A DNA stretch of 64,000 nt from Spinellus fusiger (Eukaryota > Mucoromycota > Mucoromycetes > Mucorales > Phycomycetaceae), in contig JALLLS010000015.1 in the NCBI GenBank assembly GCA_025094145.1, forward strand, positions 186,001 to 250,000, in the 5' to 3' direction. How positions within the stretch are numbered: the stretch's first letter is position 1; each line of letters opens with the position of its first letter. Under the pieces are notes generated by a model. It was not told where the DNA came from, searched no databases, and was given only the letters and a program-made list of their open reading frames with translations. Shown piece after piece: positions 36,981-47,917 of the stretch. The translations under genes were made by a program, and so were the position numbers.

Positions 36981-39900
36981 TTAAAATGAACCCTCAGGGA
37001 AGGGTCCAAATTCTGCAAGATCATCCACCTTTTGTCCAGTGCTAGAAAGACTGTAGGTAATACGCAGTCGCAGTTTGACAGGTGTCTAAGCAATCAAATA
37101 ACAATAAGCACCAACATTTACTCTCATTATCTAGTGCCATTATTTACCTGTTGAGGATTGAAGATTCGCATTAACTGTTTTTCAGCCCCTCCAGGATCTA
37201 CCCTACTGTTACTAATAGCAGCCAACTGTAGTTTTTGGCTCTTGGGAACGGCAGCTTGGAATTGTAATCCAGACACAATGCCCTGTGAGCCTTGGTTATA
37301 GAAATTGACTTGAATATTGATAATGGCCTCATTTGTACGGTCCCTTGAAGGAGAAAGAGACACAATAAGACCGTTCTTGGAATAGGTCTCGTGTCCCTGT
37401 GGAGAGGCGGGTGTACTGTTTGCCTGGAGACCAGAGCCGGACAATAGAGAGGCTTGGGCAGATGGTAATGTCTGACCAAGTGTAGCCAGACTATCCAGTC
37501 CAGAGTTAGAAGAAGAGTATGGGGCAGTAGGCTTTGATTCTCCACCCGACATATCACCCAGCAAATCCAGGAGAACATTGTTTTTGTTGGTAGAAGGTGG
37601 GGGAGAAGACTGTTGTGGAGAACTGTTGGAGCCAAAAAGATCCGCTAGAAGATCAGTATTTTGTGTTTTCTGTACATGGACAGTCTCTGACACATGGGAG
37701 GAGGCTTCATGTACTTCTCTCACACCATTGCTTGAAGCAGTGCCTACTCCCATCAAATCCAAAAGTAACTAGTAAAACAGTACAAGGTAAGTTTCTTCCT
37801 TCTTTATTGGTAGATGTTCACTTACATCTCTGTCACTTGGGCCTTCTCTTCTAGAAGTACGTCCAGAGGCTAGAAAGTGATGTAAATATAGAGCAGAGAA
37901 AAATGGACATCTTCCTCTTACTTAATTCATCGGATTCATTGTTGCCTGTTTGAACAATTGTATTGCCTTCAGGAATAGGCATACGCTCAAGAACAGCAGG
38001 ACGAATATCATCAAGCGAAAACATATTCATGTATTCTACAGCACGCTGCTGGATTTCTACCTCCATACTCTTGGTATGGTACTGTAATATTTCCTTGATC
38101 TTGGTTTGCACTGAGCTTTCATGCAAACGAGATGAGAGTTTCATTATAGCAGTCAATACATAAGCCCGTGTCAATTGGTTCACATAAGGACCCAGCAGGA
38201 TGGATTCCAAAAGGCCAACGATAGAAGTTTCTGTAGCCTACCATTGTCTTTTATCAGCCACTGTAGTTGCCTATCTGATTTACCTCCATGGTCACATTTT
38301 CATCTTCAAAGCTCCCACTACTTGTAAGGATATCACCGAATTCACCAATCACCCACACACTTGCCAACACAAGGCCTTCCTATTTATATTTATATTATAC
38401 AATACCCCCTCTCTTATTAGTTGACTGTTCTTTATCCATCGTCTCCTGACTTACCTGTGAAATATCACGCTTCAAAGAGGCATACAGCTTTTGCACTGTG
38501 TATTGATGAAGCTCAGAGGTCTGTGCTACCAGTCGAATGAATCCAGCAAGTACTTCTTCACGAATAAAATTGCCCGCCAACTTCAACATACGCAACAGTG
38601 TATCAATGTGCCATCTTTTGTTGGGAGCAAACTTCTCTGCGGCAAGTGAGATCTTATAGGTCATGCTCTGCTTAAACTCAGAGTCTGCTACTTCTAGAAA
38701 AGCCAGCAACTCTCTTGTCAATACTCTGACATTTCCCTCATTGATAAGGGCAAAGCTCAACTCAAGAGCACGACGACGAATTGAAATGTCCCCATCACGA
38801 AGACAATCCAAGATAATATTACGATGTCTTTGTACGGCCTGTGTCTCCATCCCGACTGTCTTGTTCAGTGTTTCCAAAGCAACATACCTAGACGTCTTAG
38901 TGCAAACAGCAGACATACGACTCACCGAATGTTGTTATCCCTGTTGCTCAAGAACTTGCCGAGAATATTGACGGCCAATACTCTGAGGCCTGCCTCACTT
39001 TGGATTTCCATGATGGTCAGCACTGTCTCATACAGAATAGCATTGCCAACATTCTTTGTGCTTTCTGTGTTGGTGGCTACCTGGGCAAGAATGTCGTTCA
39101 TAGCATCCGAGGCCTCTTGGTCATTTTTGGCAAGAATACGTATCAAGCGAAGAATCTTGACTTGTAGAAATGGATCTGTGACGCCGGTAACATCGTGTTC
39201 AGGCGAGAATCCTGCACTCACTAGGTTTTTCAGATGTCTCACCAAGAGAGGAACCGCCTGGCCTTTAGTGTATCCTCCCTTTTTACTTTCACTGGTCCTA
39301 CCTTTCTAAACAGCTGGATGTTCTCTGGATGCTGCTGACACATCTCTGTGATAAGAGTGATGCCTGTCACAAGCACACCATGGCTGCGATCATTCAGCAG
39401 AGACTTTGACTTTGAGACAAAGTTCTCATGGAGTTCTGGGACACGTCGAACAATTCTCAATGCAGCCAGTGCAGCCTAGCCCACTCGTTCTTAAGCAACT
39501 CCAATCTCCTGCAAGGTGGGCTGTGTTTACCTTTTTACGGATATAAGTGTTGGTGCTTCCCAGTAGCTTTTCTACTTCTGAGCACAGATCTCTTGCCATT
39601 TCTGAGGAAGAGACATTGCCTAGAGTACAGAGAGCAAGACCCACAATGTACATGTTATGGTGGTTGAGGTCGCTGTATGTTTATTATTATTATTATTATT
39701 GTTATTATATTATTATTATTATATATATAATATATATATATATATAATATCAGCACTCATCCTACACTTGGCACCCACTTAACCTACTTACTTTTTTAAG
39801 CTGTTTGTCACCAGTGTCAGTACTTTTGTTTTTTCATCAATGAGAAGCATAATACCGAGATAGCCTAGACGCTTATCGACAAACTTGGGACTTGCTGCCA

Positions 39901-40245
39901 ACTTGAGACACTCCATCTGACCAAAGTGAGCAGGATAGCCCAGCATGTAGATATAAAGCAGTTTGGCTACAGTAGTATGGCGTGCATCACTGTTTTCTTC
40001 TTTTATGGCCGTTCTTAATTTGGCAGATTCCTTCTGCACAACGGCTCGTTCTTCTGCTGCAGTCTTACAGGCCCGGACTGCCTTGATGAGGTCTTATTTT
40101 ATGTGTGGCATTGGCATCATCAACAACAACAAAATAATAGTCTAGAACTGCATAGTCGCTCAACAAGGCGTGGTTGCTTACCCTTGAGCCTAAATAAGGG
40201 CAGTCTAGCGAGAATTTGTTGGGATATGTCGTTGAAGCTGTTCAT
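36981..40245 (-). CDS. APL4: AP-1 clathrin adaptor complex gamma subunit (gamma-adaptin)
   Basis: Eleven exons, all in phase: 40245-40182, 40092-39792, 39672-39531, 39475-39302, 39257-38926, 38887-38455, 38379-38284, 38237-37922, 37869-37826, 37768-37148, 37085-36981 (about 875 residues). The large subunit of AP-1 carries clathrin-coated traffic between trans-Golgi and endosomes. Family blocks: [69 protein letters not shown] stretch, [18 protein letters not shown]. An alpha-helical trunk (to about 590) is followed by a flexible hinge ([13 protein letters not shown] and [11 protein letters not shown], clathrin-box-like). A gamma-ear ([12 protein letters not shown] to [12 protein letters not shown]) ends it. 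The start is [14 protein letters not shown]. An in-frame ATG 51 bases upstream (40296) would add 17 residues. Confidence 0.95.
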
Positions 40246-40379
40246 CGTGGGCTCGGCGTTGGCCTTGCAAGGCAGTGGAGGAAGGTGAGAGGTCATTTTT
40301 TTTAATGAGAGCTACATGCACCTCCACCTTATTGAAGGACCGACAGGAAGGGGTGACGTGAGCACATCCAAAGAGAGTC

Positions 40380-40440
40380 CTTGTGGACACCATAGAAAGA
40401 AAGATAGAAAGAAAGATAGAAAGAAAGAAAGAAAGAAAGC
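40380..40440. repeat. GAAA/GATA-rich microsatellite upstream of APL4
   Basis: Tandem AGAAAGAT and GAAA units (polypurine on the plus strand) about 100 bp upstream of the gamma-adaptin start. Confidence 0.85.
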
Positions 40441-40535
40441 AGTCCCAGACATAGAAACACTGTCCATCGGTTGTATCTGATCTCATTGATTATTTATCAC
40501 TGCATTCATCCCCATTATGTAGAGTGGGTGTTCCA

Positions 40536-41406
40536 TCAACTCTTTTGATTGGACTGTTTGATTGGCACTGTTGACGCATCCTCCACTGCCTCTACTGCCT
40601 CCCCCTGCTCTGTTCTATTCAGTGGGTGGGAGTGGGCCTTGGCTACCCATTTATTGTGACGTCCTATTGCCACTGTCCCTCCTATCAGCACCTGTCATGG
40701 ATGGGACTGCTATTTACCTAGTGTGTCTTTGCACTTGATGTCAACACTCGTAAAGGCAAGCGTCTTTCCTAGTCGATCACATTTGGCCACCTAATAAAAG
40801 ACTGTCACTACAGCAGTCATGTGAGCAGCTACCATTGTCAGGACATCCCCCTGTGTTGCACTGGAGAGATAGCTGATGTTGATATCTGTGCTGACACCAG
40901 TAGCAAACAACCCCCTGGAGGCAATAGCAAGCGAACCACCAATATCCACCTACACACAAGAGAGAAAGAATCAATACAACTTGGTACATGCCAGAACAGA
41001 ATGAGGGCTTACGACAGTCGCCAAGAGACCTCCATGCACAGTCCCAAGTCGGTTCTATTTTGCCCATATTAGCCCACTGTGTTCTCTTTCTTATGCCTTA
41101 CCAGGTGGTATTTCTCCACAGTCAGTTCAGCCACCACCCGAGAAGCGTCACTGTCCACAAGGCATAACTAACATGGAGCACCTTGGTGAGTGCGTTCGGG
41201 TAGGCTGCTTACTTTTGATAACACGTGAGCATCATAGCCACCCTGGGCCTTGAAGTTCTAAGCCAGCACCCCATGCCAATACAACAATCAATATCAACTA
41301 GGAATGGAGACGGGTCTTTATTGTCTATAGGTAGTGTTTGTTGTTGATTTACTTGGAGGACTTTCTCTACAAATGCCTTGGACCGCAACACTGGACTGGC
41401 TATCAT
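40536..41406 (-). CDS. hotdog-fold acyl-CoA thioesterase, THEM2/ACOT13-like
   Basis: Seven small exons: 41406-41353, 41257-41213, 41167-41102, 41054-41013, 40949-40833, 40790-40718, 40672-40536. All are in phase, 177 residues. The motif NRLGTVHGGLLATVVDIGGS is the HGG...D signature of the PaaI/THEM2 thioesterase family. STDINISYLSSATQGD and GKTLAFTSVDIKCKDTLVAIGRHNKW complete the fold. These enzymes hydrolyse acyl-CoA or aryl-acyl-CoA thioesters as tetramers; the substrate cannot be read from sequence. A hydrophobic in-frame stretch upstream of the chosen ATG (EVGLFLFSLYYLSS) might extend the protein if an upstream start is used. The last intron is only 45 nt. The start lies 87 bp from the EAF6 stop. 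Confidence 0.88.
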
Positions 41407-41493
41407 TGAGCTCAAGTAATAAAGAGAGAAGAGAAACAACCCCACTTCGGAGATAGAAATCATCTCTTCCTCCACCACAAAAAGATCCTTTAT

Positions 41494-42182
41494 TTACACC
41501 TCCAGATCATCCTCAGAGTCTTTTCCTATCGAATCAAAACGCTTCTTTTTACGCAGACCCTCACTGGACATCTTCAGTTTACGCTTCTTATCCCTGCGCA
41601 TAAACAGAGAACTGCCGCTGTGGGTGGATCGATCGTCCTGACTGGACTCCTGGTCTTTCTCCTCCTTCTGTGCTAGTGCCTACAACCCCCATTGGACTCT
41701 TTTGTTTGTTTTGTTGGTGGTGGTTAGTTGGGGGCTTACCTTTTGGTAGGTGGAAGAAGATAATGAAAACAGACGGTCAAGCTCAGTGAACTTTGGTTTG
41801 CGCTTGTCAGGGCGGGTGGATAGATACCCTTCAAACCCCCGGATAATGTTGCCATTGTGCTGTGTGTCTTCAAGATACGACCCTTCAAAGCGGTAGATGG
41901 AGTCTTCAAGGTTGATCTTGCTGCGGATAAGTCATGAGCAGTACAACAGACCTACCAAATTAGTGTCGACTTGTTTCTTGCGGGCAAGCAGGCTCTGCAG
42001 TTCTAGTCTTGCTTCTTCATATTTCTGCTTTGTCACTGCAATCTCCTCTGTTTTCTAGTGTCATCAATAAAGAAAGAGAGAAAAGAAGAAGAGAAGAAGA
42101 AAGAAGAAAAGAAGCAATGAGCCTCATGAAGGGCAAAGTCACTTACAGATTGCTCTGCTTCTTTTGTGGTTATGTCTGGCAT
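41494..42182 (-). CDS. EAF6: Eaf6-like subunit of NuA4 histone acetyltransferase
   Basis: Four exons, 42182-42147, 42054-41956, 41916-41740, 41679-41494, all phase 0, 165 residues. The N-terminal helix ([20 protein letters not shown]) runs into the Eaf6 core [19 protein letters not shown] and [13 protein letters not shown] basic, lysine-rich tail follows ([20 protein letters not shown]), probably a nuclear signal. Eaf6 helps tether the ING-type and scaffold subunits in NuA4 and related acetyltransferases in the nucleus. The second intron is only 39 nt. The 2.36-kb Fanzor-bearing transposon begins 194 bp upstream of the ATG, so it sits in or at the edge of this promoter. Confidence 0.92.
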
Positions 42183-43355
42183 GACGTGACTGGGAAGAAG
42201 CAGGAAATGATCTGTGGTGGGTGGTTTGTCATCGGAGTAGGAATAAGGTCATTTTCCTCCACTCTCTTCTCGTCTGTCTCTCTTTCTCAGTCACCAAAAT
42301 CAGCCACACTCCCTTTCTTCTGTTCCAGGTGCATTGGATCTGTGTTGCTGTCCTTTTTCACAGTCACTCTCACCCTACACACCAGGAGATTTTTCTGGCC
42401 TTTAAGCGGTGATATCTCCTTCCTTTCTGGGTGAGCTAGATTTTGCCCTTTTATAGAACTGTGTTTAAAATCAAAAGGTCTGCGGATATCCAAATAACTG
42501 TTTCCTTTTGTGGAGTATCTCACTATCAAATTGTATTATCAGTAAAATATATTGTTTATGAATAAAATTGTTGATGGATAATATTGTTTATTGTAATAAT
42601 ATAGCTAATAATACTGTAGCTAATAACATACTATTACTATAGATACTGCTGTTCTAGGTGTATTCATTTATAGCAATAGAATCTATACCCTAAAAGCCTT
42701 ATGCTTTATCCTTGGGAGATAGATAACTATGCTCAGGAGTATACCCTAGACAGCCTAGACACCTTAGACAGTATAGAAGGAAGAAGACCACCTTGGACTG
42801 ACTTGAGAAAGAGATTTAACTTATCTAATAACAGAAGAGTGTATTAGTGATAATTCAATCAAGAGAGATAGTATGCTTACCTTTTTATCACTAGAATAGT
42901 CCTTGGTAGTGTCTAAAAATTCTTTCTATTGTTTCTCTTTGTTAATAATGGCACATTACCTTGCTCAGTTATGCTCATCTTGACGAGTACTTGAGTGTTA
43001 TACTGTGGGCTTATGGATAGCACATGTTAAACATTAAATACAGTGATTGAGTTGCAATGTCAGGTTTGCTTCTTCCTTTTATCCAACTTTATAGTGTTTA
43101 ATTACACAGTCCATAGTCAATGCTAAAACAGACAGACAGTGAAAAGGTTCTTTTCAAGCACATTAGCCAACCAAAGAAAACAAGTCGAGAATAAGAAACA
43201 GTCAGCTGTCCAAGTCCTTAAAGCTTATCTTGTTTATACTCTAGGAAGCTGTTTGGATTAAAGTCTATTTTATTAAGAATGTAGACAACTAAACTTTTTA
43301 TATTAGTTTGGCATTTCTTCTTTGACTATGAATTTGTCTAATTTTCTGTTCTCAA

Positions 43356-43753
43356 TCAATAGATATGGCTTTCATAGAACATCCAAGCAGACTGGGAAGG
43401 GTGACTGTTCTGTTCTATAGTGTGTATAATCTTGGTCATGTATTTCAAGGCCATAGAATTCCATAAAGTGATTTTGTTGTAAAATATCTCCTTTATTTTG
43501 TAATAAAGGGCACTATGGTTATCAACAGAACTACTAGAGAGATTAATTGGTAGTAGTTCAGTCTCTAGCAGGGACAACGAAATAGAGTATTGGATACAAA
43601 GGCTGGTCTAGGGAAATCAAAGAGGGTACATGAACAGGAACACAACACACGATTTGAGCACAACGGGTAACTAGGCAACTGTTCTTTAAGCAATTCTTTT
43701 CTTTCTAGAATGTTGTTGTAGTCTGCATTACTTTGGTAGTTCTGATCAAGCAA
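43356..43753 (-). other. two overlapping unidentified frames inside the Fanzor-bearing element
   Basis: Frames of 73 and 62 codons (first with TKIIHTIEQNSHPSQS, second with cysteine-rich CSNRVLCSCSC) that overlap by 13 bases. I recognise neither. They may be eroded cargo. Confidence 0.25.
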
Positions 43754-44092
43754 ATGAATTGTGAAAATTCGATTTGTTCTCTGCTGCTAGGATATTAATA
43801 CCTGCTAATTACACTGTCTGTTGTTCTTTATAACTTCCATCCTCTTTAACTTGTTTGCCTTTGTCTGGCATATAAACCAACAGTTGTGATCTGGTGAGTG
43901 TTTTTGTATGTTTATTATGTCTGACATGTTAGTCAGTTTCTATTGTATATTCTTTTACTATAATAAACCCAGTGAATCCGTTACAAAGGCAAAGGCAAGA
44001 AGAAGGTGCCAGTGCAAGGGTAATATGACATACATAGAGAGTGCATTAATACATCTCGAACTCATTATTTTTACTATTATTTTATTATTAAA

Positions 44093-44513
44093 AAGGGGTA
44101 TTGGCACCTAAACGGATTGGAGTATGATCCTACCAAGCTGCCAGTCGTTGCTTATGGCACAGGAATAAAGGTAAAAGATGCTGCCAAGTTTAAAGGTCAT
44201 CGTATTGGTTTGACGAGAGTTTTATATCAATCATTGAAAAAGAGACAAAAAGATGGAGATCTTCTTATAGTTGATGTTGATAAATTTCGAACATCGAGAG
44301 TAAACATGATTGACCTCTCACCTAATATGAAAAGCTCTTCTAAAAATTACTCTGTTTTATTTTATTTTTGTTCTCGAGATCTGCCACACTTATAACACAA
44401 ATATCCTCACTGAGGTATTAGTGAATTTCAACACTATCCACGCTTGCCAAAGTTGTGGAATTGTTTAGAACAGAGATGTGAATACATCAAAGAATATCTA
44501 TACAGTCACATAA
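44093..44513 (+). pseudogene. Fanzor (eukaryotic TnpB/OrfB-like RNA-guided nuclease) C-terminal remnant
   Basis: The frame through 44395 reads KLPVVAYGTGI, GHRIGLTRVLYQSLKKRQK and DLLIVDVDKFRTSRV, resembling the RuvC-like core and the xEYxTSK segment before the zinc ribbon. One frameshift later (44439-44513) the text HACQSCGIV-stop-NRDVNTSKNI matches the OrfB zinc-ribbon end C..CG..WNRDvNA.kNI. TAG replaces the usual Trp codon. RuvC-II Glu appears as Lys, and the first zinc Cys pair is lost (TSRVNMIDL). With stop, frameshift and missing N-terminal half it is inactive. Family recognition rests on motif pattern only. Confidence 0.7.
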
Positions 44514-44734
44514 GAATAGATACTCTTTGATGCATTCATATCATATATTGCCACATCGAAAGTGGTTTCCTCCGGGATTCAGATATCTACAGGTAAATCT
44601 ACATAATAATCTTTATTTAAAAACTAACATGAATACATCTCAATCTATTTTCACACCTTTTTAAATCGATGTCATTTTTAAACAATTGTATTTCGACTAT
44701 TTCCTTTTATATCCTAAAGACCTCCTGGTGTGTA

Positions 44735-45238
44735 AAGTGGTATACCATCCAATATAAAAAAATAGATGAAATAGATGAAATCGTCTATCGATTAAAAAAT
44801 AGAAAATAGAAAGTCCGCAACTGTCAAAACGTGGCATTGTCTTTTTATGGAGGAAACTATAGCCATTCCATTTCCATGTACCACCTTTATTTGGATAACT
44901 AACCTCACCCCATAGACCTCTATCTCCCACATAGACACCACGCCTTTGAGTGGCAAATCAAGCATGGAAGGAAAATCAAGAGACAGCCGGAAAATAAAGG
45001 AACAGGAAGAATGAAGCCAGAGAAAACTCAACAAAAAGTCTTGTTCTTCACTATCAACACAAATAAAAACAATAGAGAAAATCCTTATTTTGGGACATTT
45101 CCCTAAGTTTGGCAGTTATTTTATTCTTTTGTAAACACACTCTATCTCACCAGCAACAAAAAAAAAACTCCCCCTTGATTTTCTTTTTTTTTTCTTCTTT
45201 TTCTATAGCCATACGTTTCACGGGTTGAACTGCATTGG
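44735..45238. other. upstream region of the kelch-BTB gene
   Basis: CTTTTTCTATAG at about 45198-45209 is a strong splice acceptor 30 bp before the first ATG. Codons after it are open in frame with the CDS (PYVSRVELHW), so an upstream exon or 5'-UTR intron is likely. I see no other gene. Confidence 0.45.
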
Positions 45239-47917
45239 ATGCTTCGACGAGACATAATGTCTACTTCATTACAAATGCAATCCATTTCAGGCATCATCAC
45301 CCAGGTCCATACTACCTCTGGACAAGTCCCACCGCCTCTGGTAGGCGCTTCTGTTTCTGTGGTGGGCGATTATGTGTTCGTGTTTGGTGGAAGACTTGTC
45401 ACCTCACGCAAAATGACCAACCACATGTACGTTCTTGATATGGCCACACTGACCTGGACCCGTCATATTCCACCACCCGACTCTGAACGACCTCCTCACC
45501 CCCGGTACTTTCACTCAGCCAGTGTCCACGGAAATACGATTGTTGTGTTTGGTGGTATGGGCTATTCCCATGCTGCCAGTGAGGGATTGTGTGTGTTGGA
45601 TGATATCTCGGTCTTTCATATGGAAACCATGGGATGGACACAGCCCAATGTGGCTCCCTCCCTCTACTCACCACGGCCACGCTATGCCCACCTTTCTTCT
45701 GTAACAGACAATAAGCTCATTGTTGTTGGTGGACAGGATATGACCAACAACTACCTGGGAGAGTTGAATGTGCTTGATCTGAAAAAGTGGGAGTGGGTGC
45801 AGGTCAAAACATTCGACAAGCATGTGGGGGCCTATCGGTCCATCATCATCGCCCCACCCCAAGGCACACGTATTCCTCATATGCAGAAACAGGAACAGGA
45901 CGTGGTAGGGGATTTTGGAGAAGTGTCAATGTCTGCCAATGAGGCGGCAATCAACACCAGCAGCAATAACAATACCCATAACAATAACAACAACAGCAGT
46001 AGCGACACCCAGCTTCTTTATCTCTACACCAACTACAGTTTTGCAGATGTCAAGCGAGAACTACAGCTGATCTTCTCGGAATCCTCTCCTACCGCCTTTG
46101 AGGACTGTTCGGCTGCCATGGTAGGGCCAGTCATGCCGCCTGGACTACGGTTTCCAACAGGCCATACCCTAGGCCACCATCTCATTCTTGCTGGCACGTA
46201 TCTGTCACCTCAGAGCCAGTCATATACCATCTGGTCATTGAATCTCGACACATTTGCCTGGACACGTATTGAGACAGGAGGGGTGTTCTCCTCAGGCTCA
46301 TGGAATAGGAGTGTGCTGCATGCAAAGACCAACCGACTATTAGTGTTTGGACATCAAGAAAGAACATTACTGGATGACTATAACAACCGACAGGTTAATT
46401 TTGATCATATTGCTATTGTGGATATGGAGGCCTTTGGGATCTATGAGCTGCCTACAGTTACATGCTCACCCCTTGCACAGGACATGGGATTGCGTTTATT
46501 AAGTGAGCCTGCTATTTCAGACTTTCATATTGTGACAAGAGACAAGCAGACAATCAAAGTGAACTCGGCAATCCTGTCAAAACGGTGGCCTTACTTTGAC
46601 AGATTATTAAGGGAAAAGGCTGAACAAACACAAGAGGCTCTGAAAGAGGCTTTAAAAGAAAAGGCACGAGAGGCTTCAACCTTACAAGACACCTCATTAG
46701 ACACCTCATTAGACATTTCACAAGAAGCCTCACAAGAAGCCTCACAAGAAGCCTCACAAGAAGCCTCACAAGAAACTTCACAAGACACTTTACAAGACAC
46801 TTCACAAGACACCTCATTAGACATTTCACAGAACAACGCATTGGAAATACCACAAGACACTTCATTAGACATTTCACAGACCAACATACAGACCAACACA
46901 CAGACCAACGCAATGGAGACAGCACTGGAGACAGCACTAGAAATCAACAAAAGCCGCGTTCTTTTGTTTCCTTACCCTTACACAGTCGTTATGGCCCTTT
47001 TACAGTTCATTTACACTGACAATCTCTTGACAGCACAGCAATACCAGCCTCTCATTCTGTTCCAACTTCTTCTCCTTTCAGATATGTATGAACTTCCACG
47101 CCTCCGCAAACTCACCAATCATGCACTTCACCAAGTCCTTAATATGTCCACTGCACCCTTCATCTTTGAAACAGCAGCCCTCTCCCATCAAACTAGTCTA
47201 CAAATACGTGCCCTTAAACTTATGATTGCTGCCAAAAAGATGATGCAACAGCAGCAGCAGCAACACCAACAACAACATGGCCCCATTTCTCCCCGCCAAC
47301 GCACACAGTCCAGTCCCTCAGAAGCAAGTCATTCCACAGAAGTTCCTCGACCCACTCCATCGATCTCATCGCATTACTCTGCCACTTCACAGTCCAGTCT
47401 TGCTCTCTCTAAATCCTTATCTTACAATCCAGCCTTTGAATCAGCTGCACGCATGTCTGTGTATGAACAGAACCACTACCAGTCAACAACACATCCTTCT
47501 CCTACATTGACTGGATTCCGAAGTAGGACGCCCTCTTTGACGCCAAGCTCTCATGGATACCATGTACCACGGCCCAGTGCTTCTATGAGTGCACAAGGAT
47601 TTGCGTCCATCAAGTCCTCCTCCTCCTCCTCCTTTAGTCCTCCTGTGACGCCCAAAGCGAGTCTGACAGCGCCTACGACACCCACCCTTCATGCAGAGCC
47701 CGAGAAGGTGTACTTGCCGGGTGGCAACAGTAGTGGCAGTGGCAGTGGCAGTGGCAATGTCAATATGAACATGAATATGAACATGAATATGAATATCAAT
47801 GTGAATGGGCGTATGCTGCCGACAGAACACCGGCATAGAGAGAAGAAGGAGAAGAAGAAGGAGAGAAAACCGTTCTTGGAGGCATTTGGGAATAAGCTTT
47901 CTTTTAATTTTCAGTAG
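45239..47917 (+). CDS. kelch-repeat and BTB domain protein
   Basis: Single exon, 892 codons. Residues 30-400 hold kelch blades: GDYVFVFGGRL, NTIVVFGGMG, NKLIVVGGQD, GHHLILAGTYL, TNRLLVFGHQ. A BTB fold starts at ISDFHIVTRDKQTIKVNSAI (about 426) and resumes at VLLFPYPYTVVMALLQFIYT (about 578). Between the halves lies a roughly 100-residue insertion of repeated (A/T)SQ(E/D) and TSLDIS units. A glutamine tract (near 670), Ser/Thr/Pro-rich tail, glycine-serine run, (NM)n run and lysine-rich end follow. The layout recalls fission yeast Ral2 and other fungal kelch-BTB scaffolds; cullin-3 adaptor use is possible but unproven. The start at 45239 may not be the true one (open splice-acceptor frame upstream); ATG at 45257 is an alternative. 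Confidence 0.88.
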   Translation: MLRRDIMSTSLQMQSISGIITQVHTTSGQVPPPLVGASVSVVGDYVFVFGGRLVTSRKMTNHMYVLDMATLTWTRHIPPPDSERPPHPRYFHSASVHGNTIVVFGGMGYSHAASEGLCVLDDISVFHMETMGWTQPNVAPSLYSPRPRYAHLSSVTDNKLIVVGGQDMTNNYLGELNVLDLKKWEWVQVKTFDKHVGAYRSIIIAPPQGTRIPHMQKQEQDVVGDFGEVSMSANEAAINTSSNNNTHNNNNNSSSDTQLLYLYTNYSFADVKRELQLIFSESSPTAFEDCSAAMVGPVMPPGLRFPTGHTLGHHLILAGTYLSPQSQSYTIWSLNLDTFAWTRIETGGVFSSGSWNRSVLHAKTNRLLVFGHQERTLLDDYNNRQVNFDHIAIVDMEAFGIYELPTVTCSPLAQDMGLRLLSEPAISDFHIVTRDKQTIKVNSAILSKRWPYFDRLLREKAEQTQEALKEALKEKAREASTLQDTSLDTSLDISQEASQEASQEASQEASQETSQDTLQDTSQDTSLDISQNNALEIPQDTSLDISQTNIQTNTQTNAMETALETALEINKSRVLLFPYPYTVVMALLQFIYTDNLLTAQQYQPLILFQLLLLSDMYELPRLRKLTNHALHQVLNMSTAPFIFETAALSHQTSLQIRALKLMIAAKKMMQQQQQQHQQQHGPISPRQRTQSSPSEASHSTEVPRPTPSISSHYSATSQSSLALSKSLSYNPAFESAARMSVYEQNHYQSTTHPSPTLTGFRSRTPSLTPSSHGYHVPRPSASMSAQGFASIKSSSSSSFSPPVTPKASLTAPTTPTLHAEPEKVYLPGGNSSGSGSGSGNVNMNMNMNMNMNINVNGRMLPTEHRHREKKEKKKERKPFLEAFGNKLSFNFQ
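46692..46920 (+). repeat. coding minisatellite within the BTB domain
   Basis: Tandem 12-bp units (TCACAAGAAGCC and variants such as TCACAAGACACT, TCATTAGACATT, CAGACCAACACA) encode SQEA, SQDT, SLDI and QTNT repeats. All keep the frame. Confidence 0.85.

Larger units (their letters stand above)
42376..44734 (+). mobile_element. 2.36-kb TIR element carrying a Fanzor remnant
   Basis: The left end TACACACCAGGAGATTTTTC and right end (reversed) TACACACCAGGAGGTC match the ends of the 1.15-kb elements, with TA at each edge. The left 800 bp align with those elements (AAGCGGTGATATCTCC, ATGCTCATCTTGACGAGTAC, GACAGTGAAAAGG). The next 1.5 kb is different: minus-strand frames of unknown identity (43356-43753) and a broken Fanzor reading plus. 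No transposase is present, so mobilisation would need a relative such as the element at 52288-56582. Confidence 0.8.

Noticed and set aside
37198..37635. 145-codon alternative frame within gamma-adaptin
   Set aside because: Out-of-frame shadow of the hinge-ear exon, which matches gamma-adaptin in the other frame.
46554..46950. Two long minus-strand cysteine-rich frames
   Set aside because: Reverse complement of the coding minisatellite in the kelch-BTB gene; repetitive and without domain.
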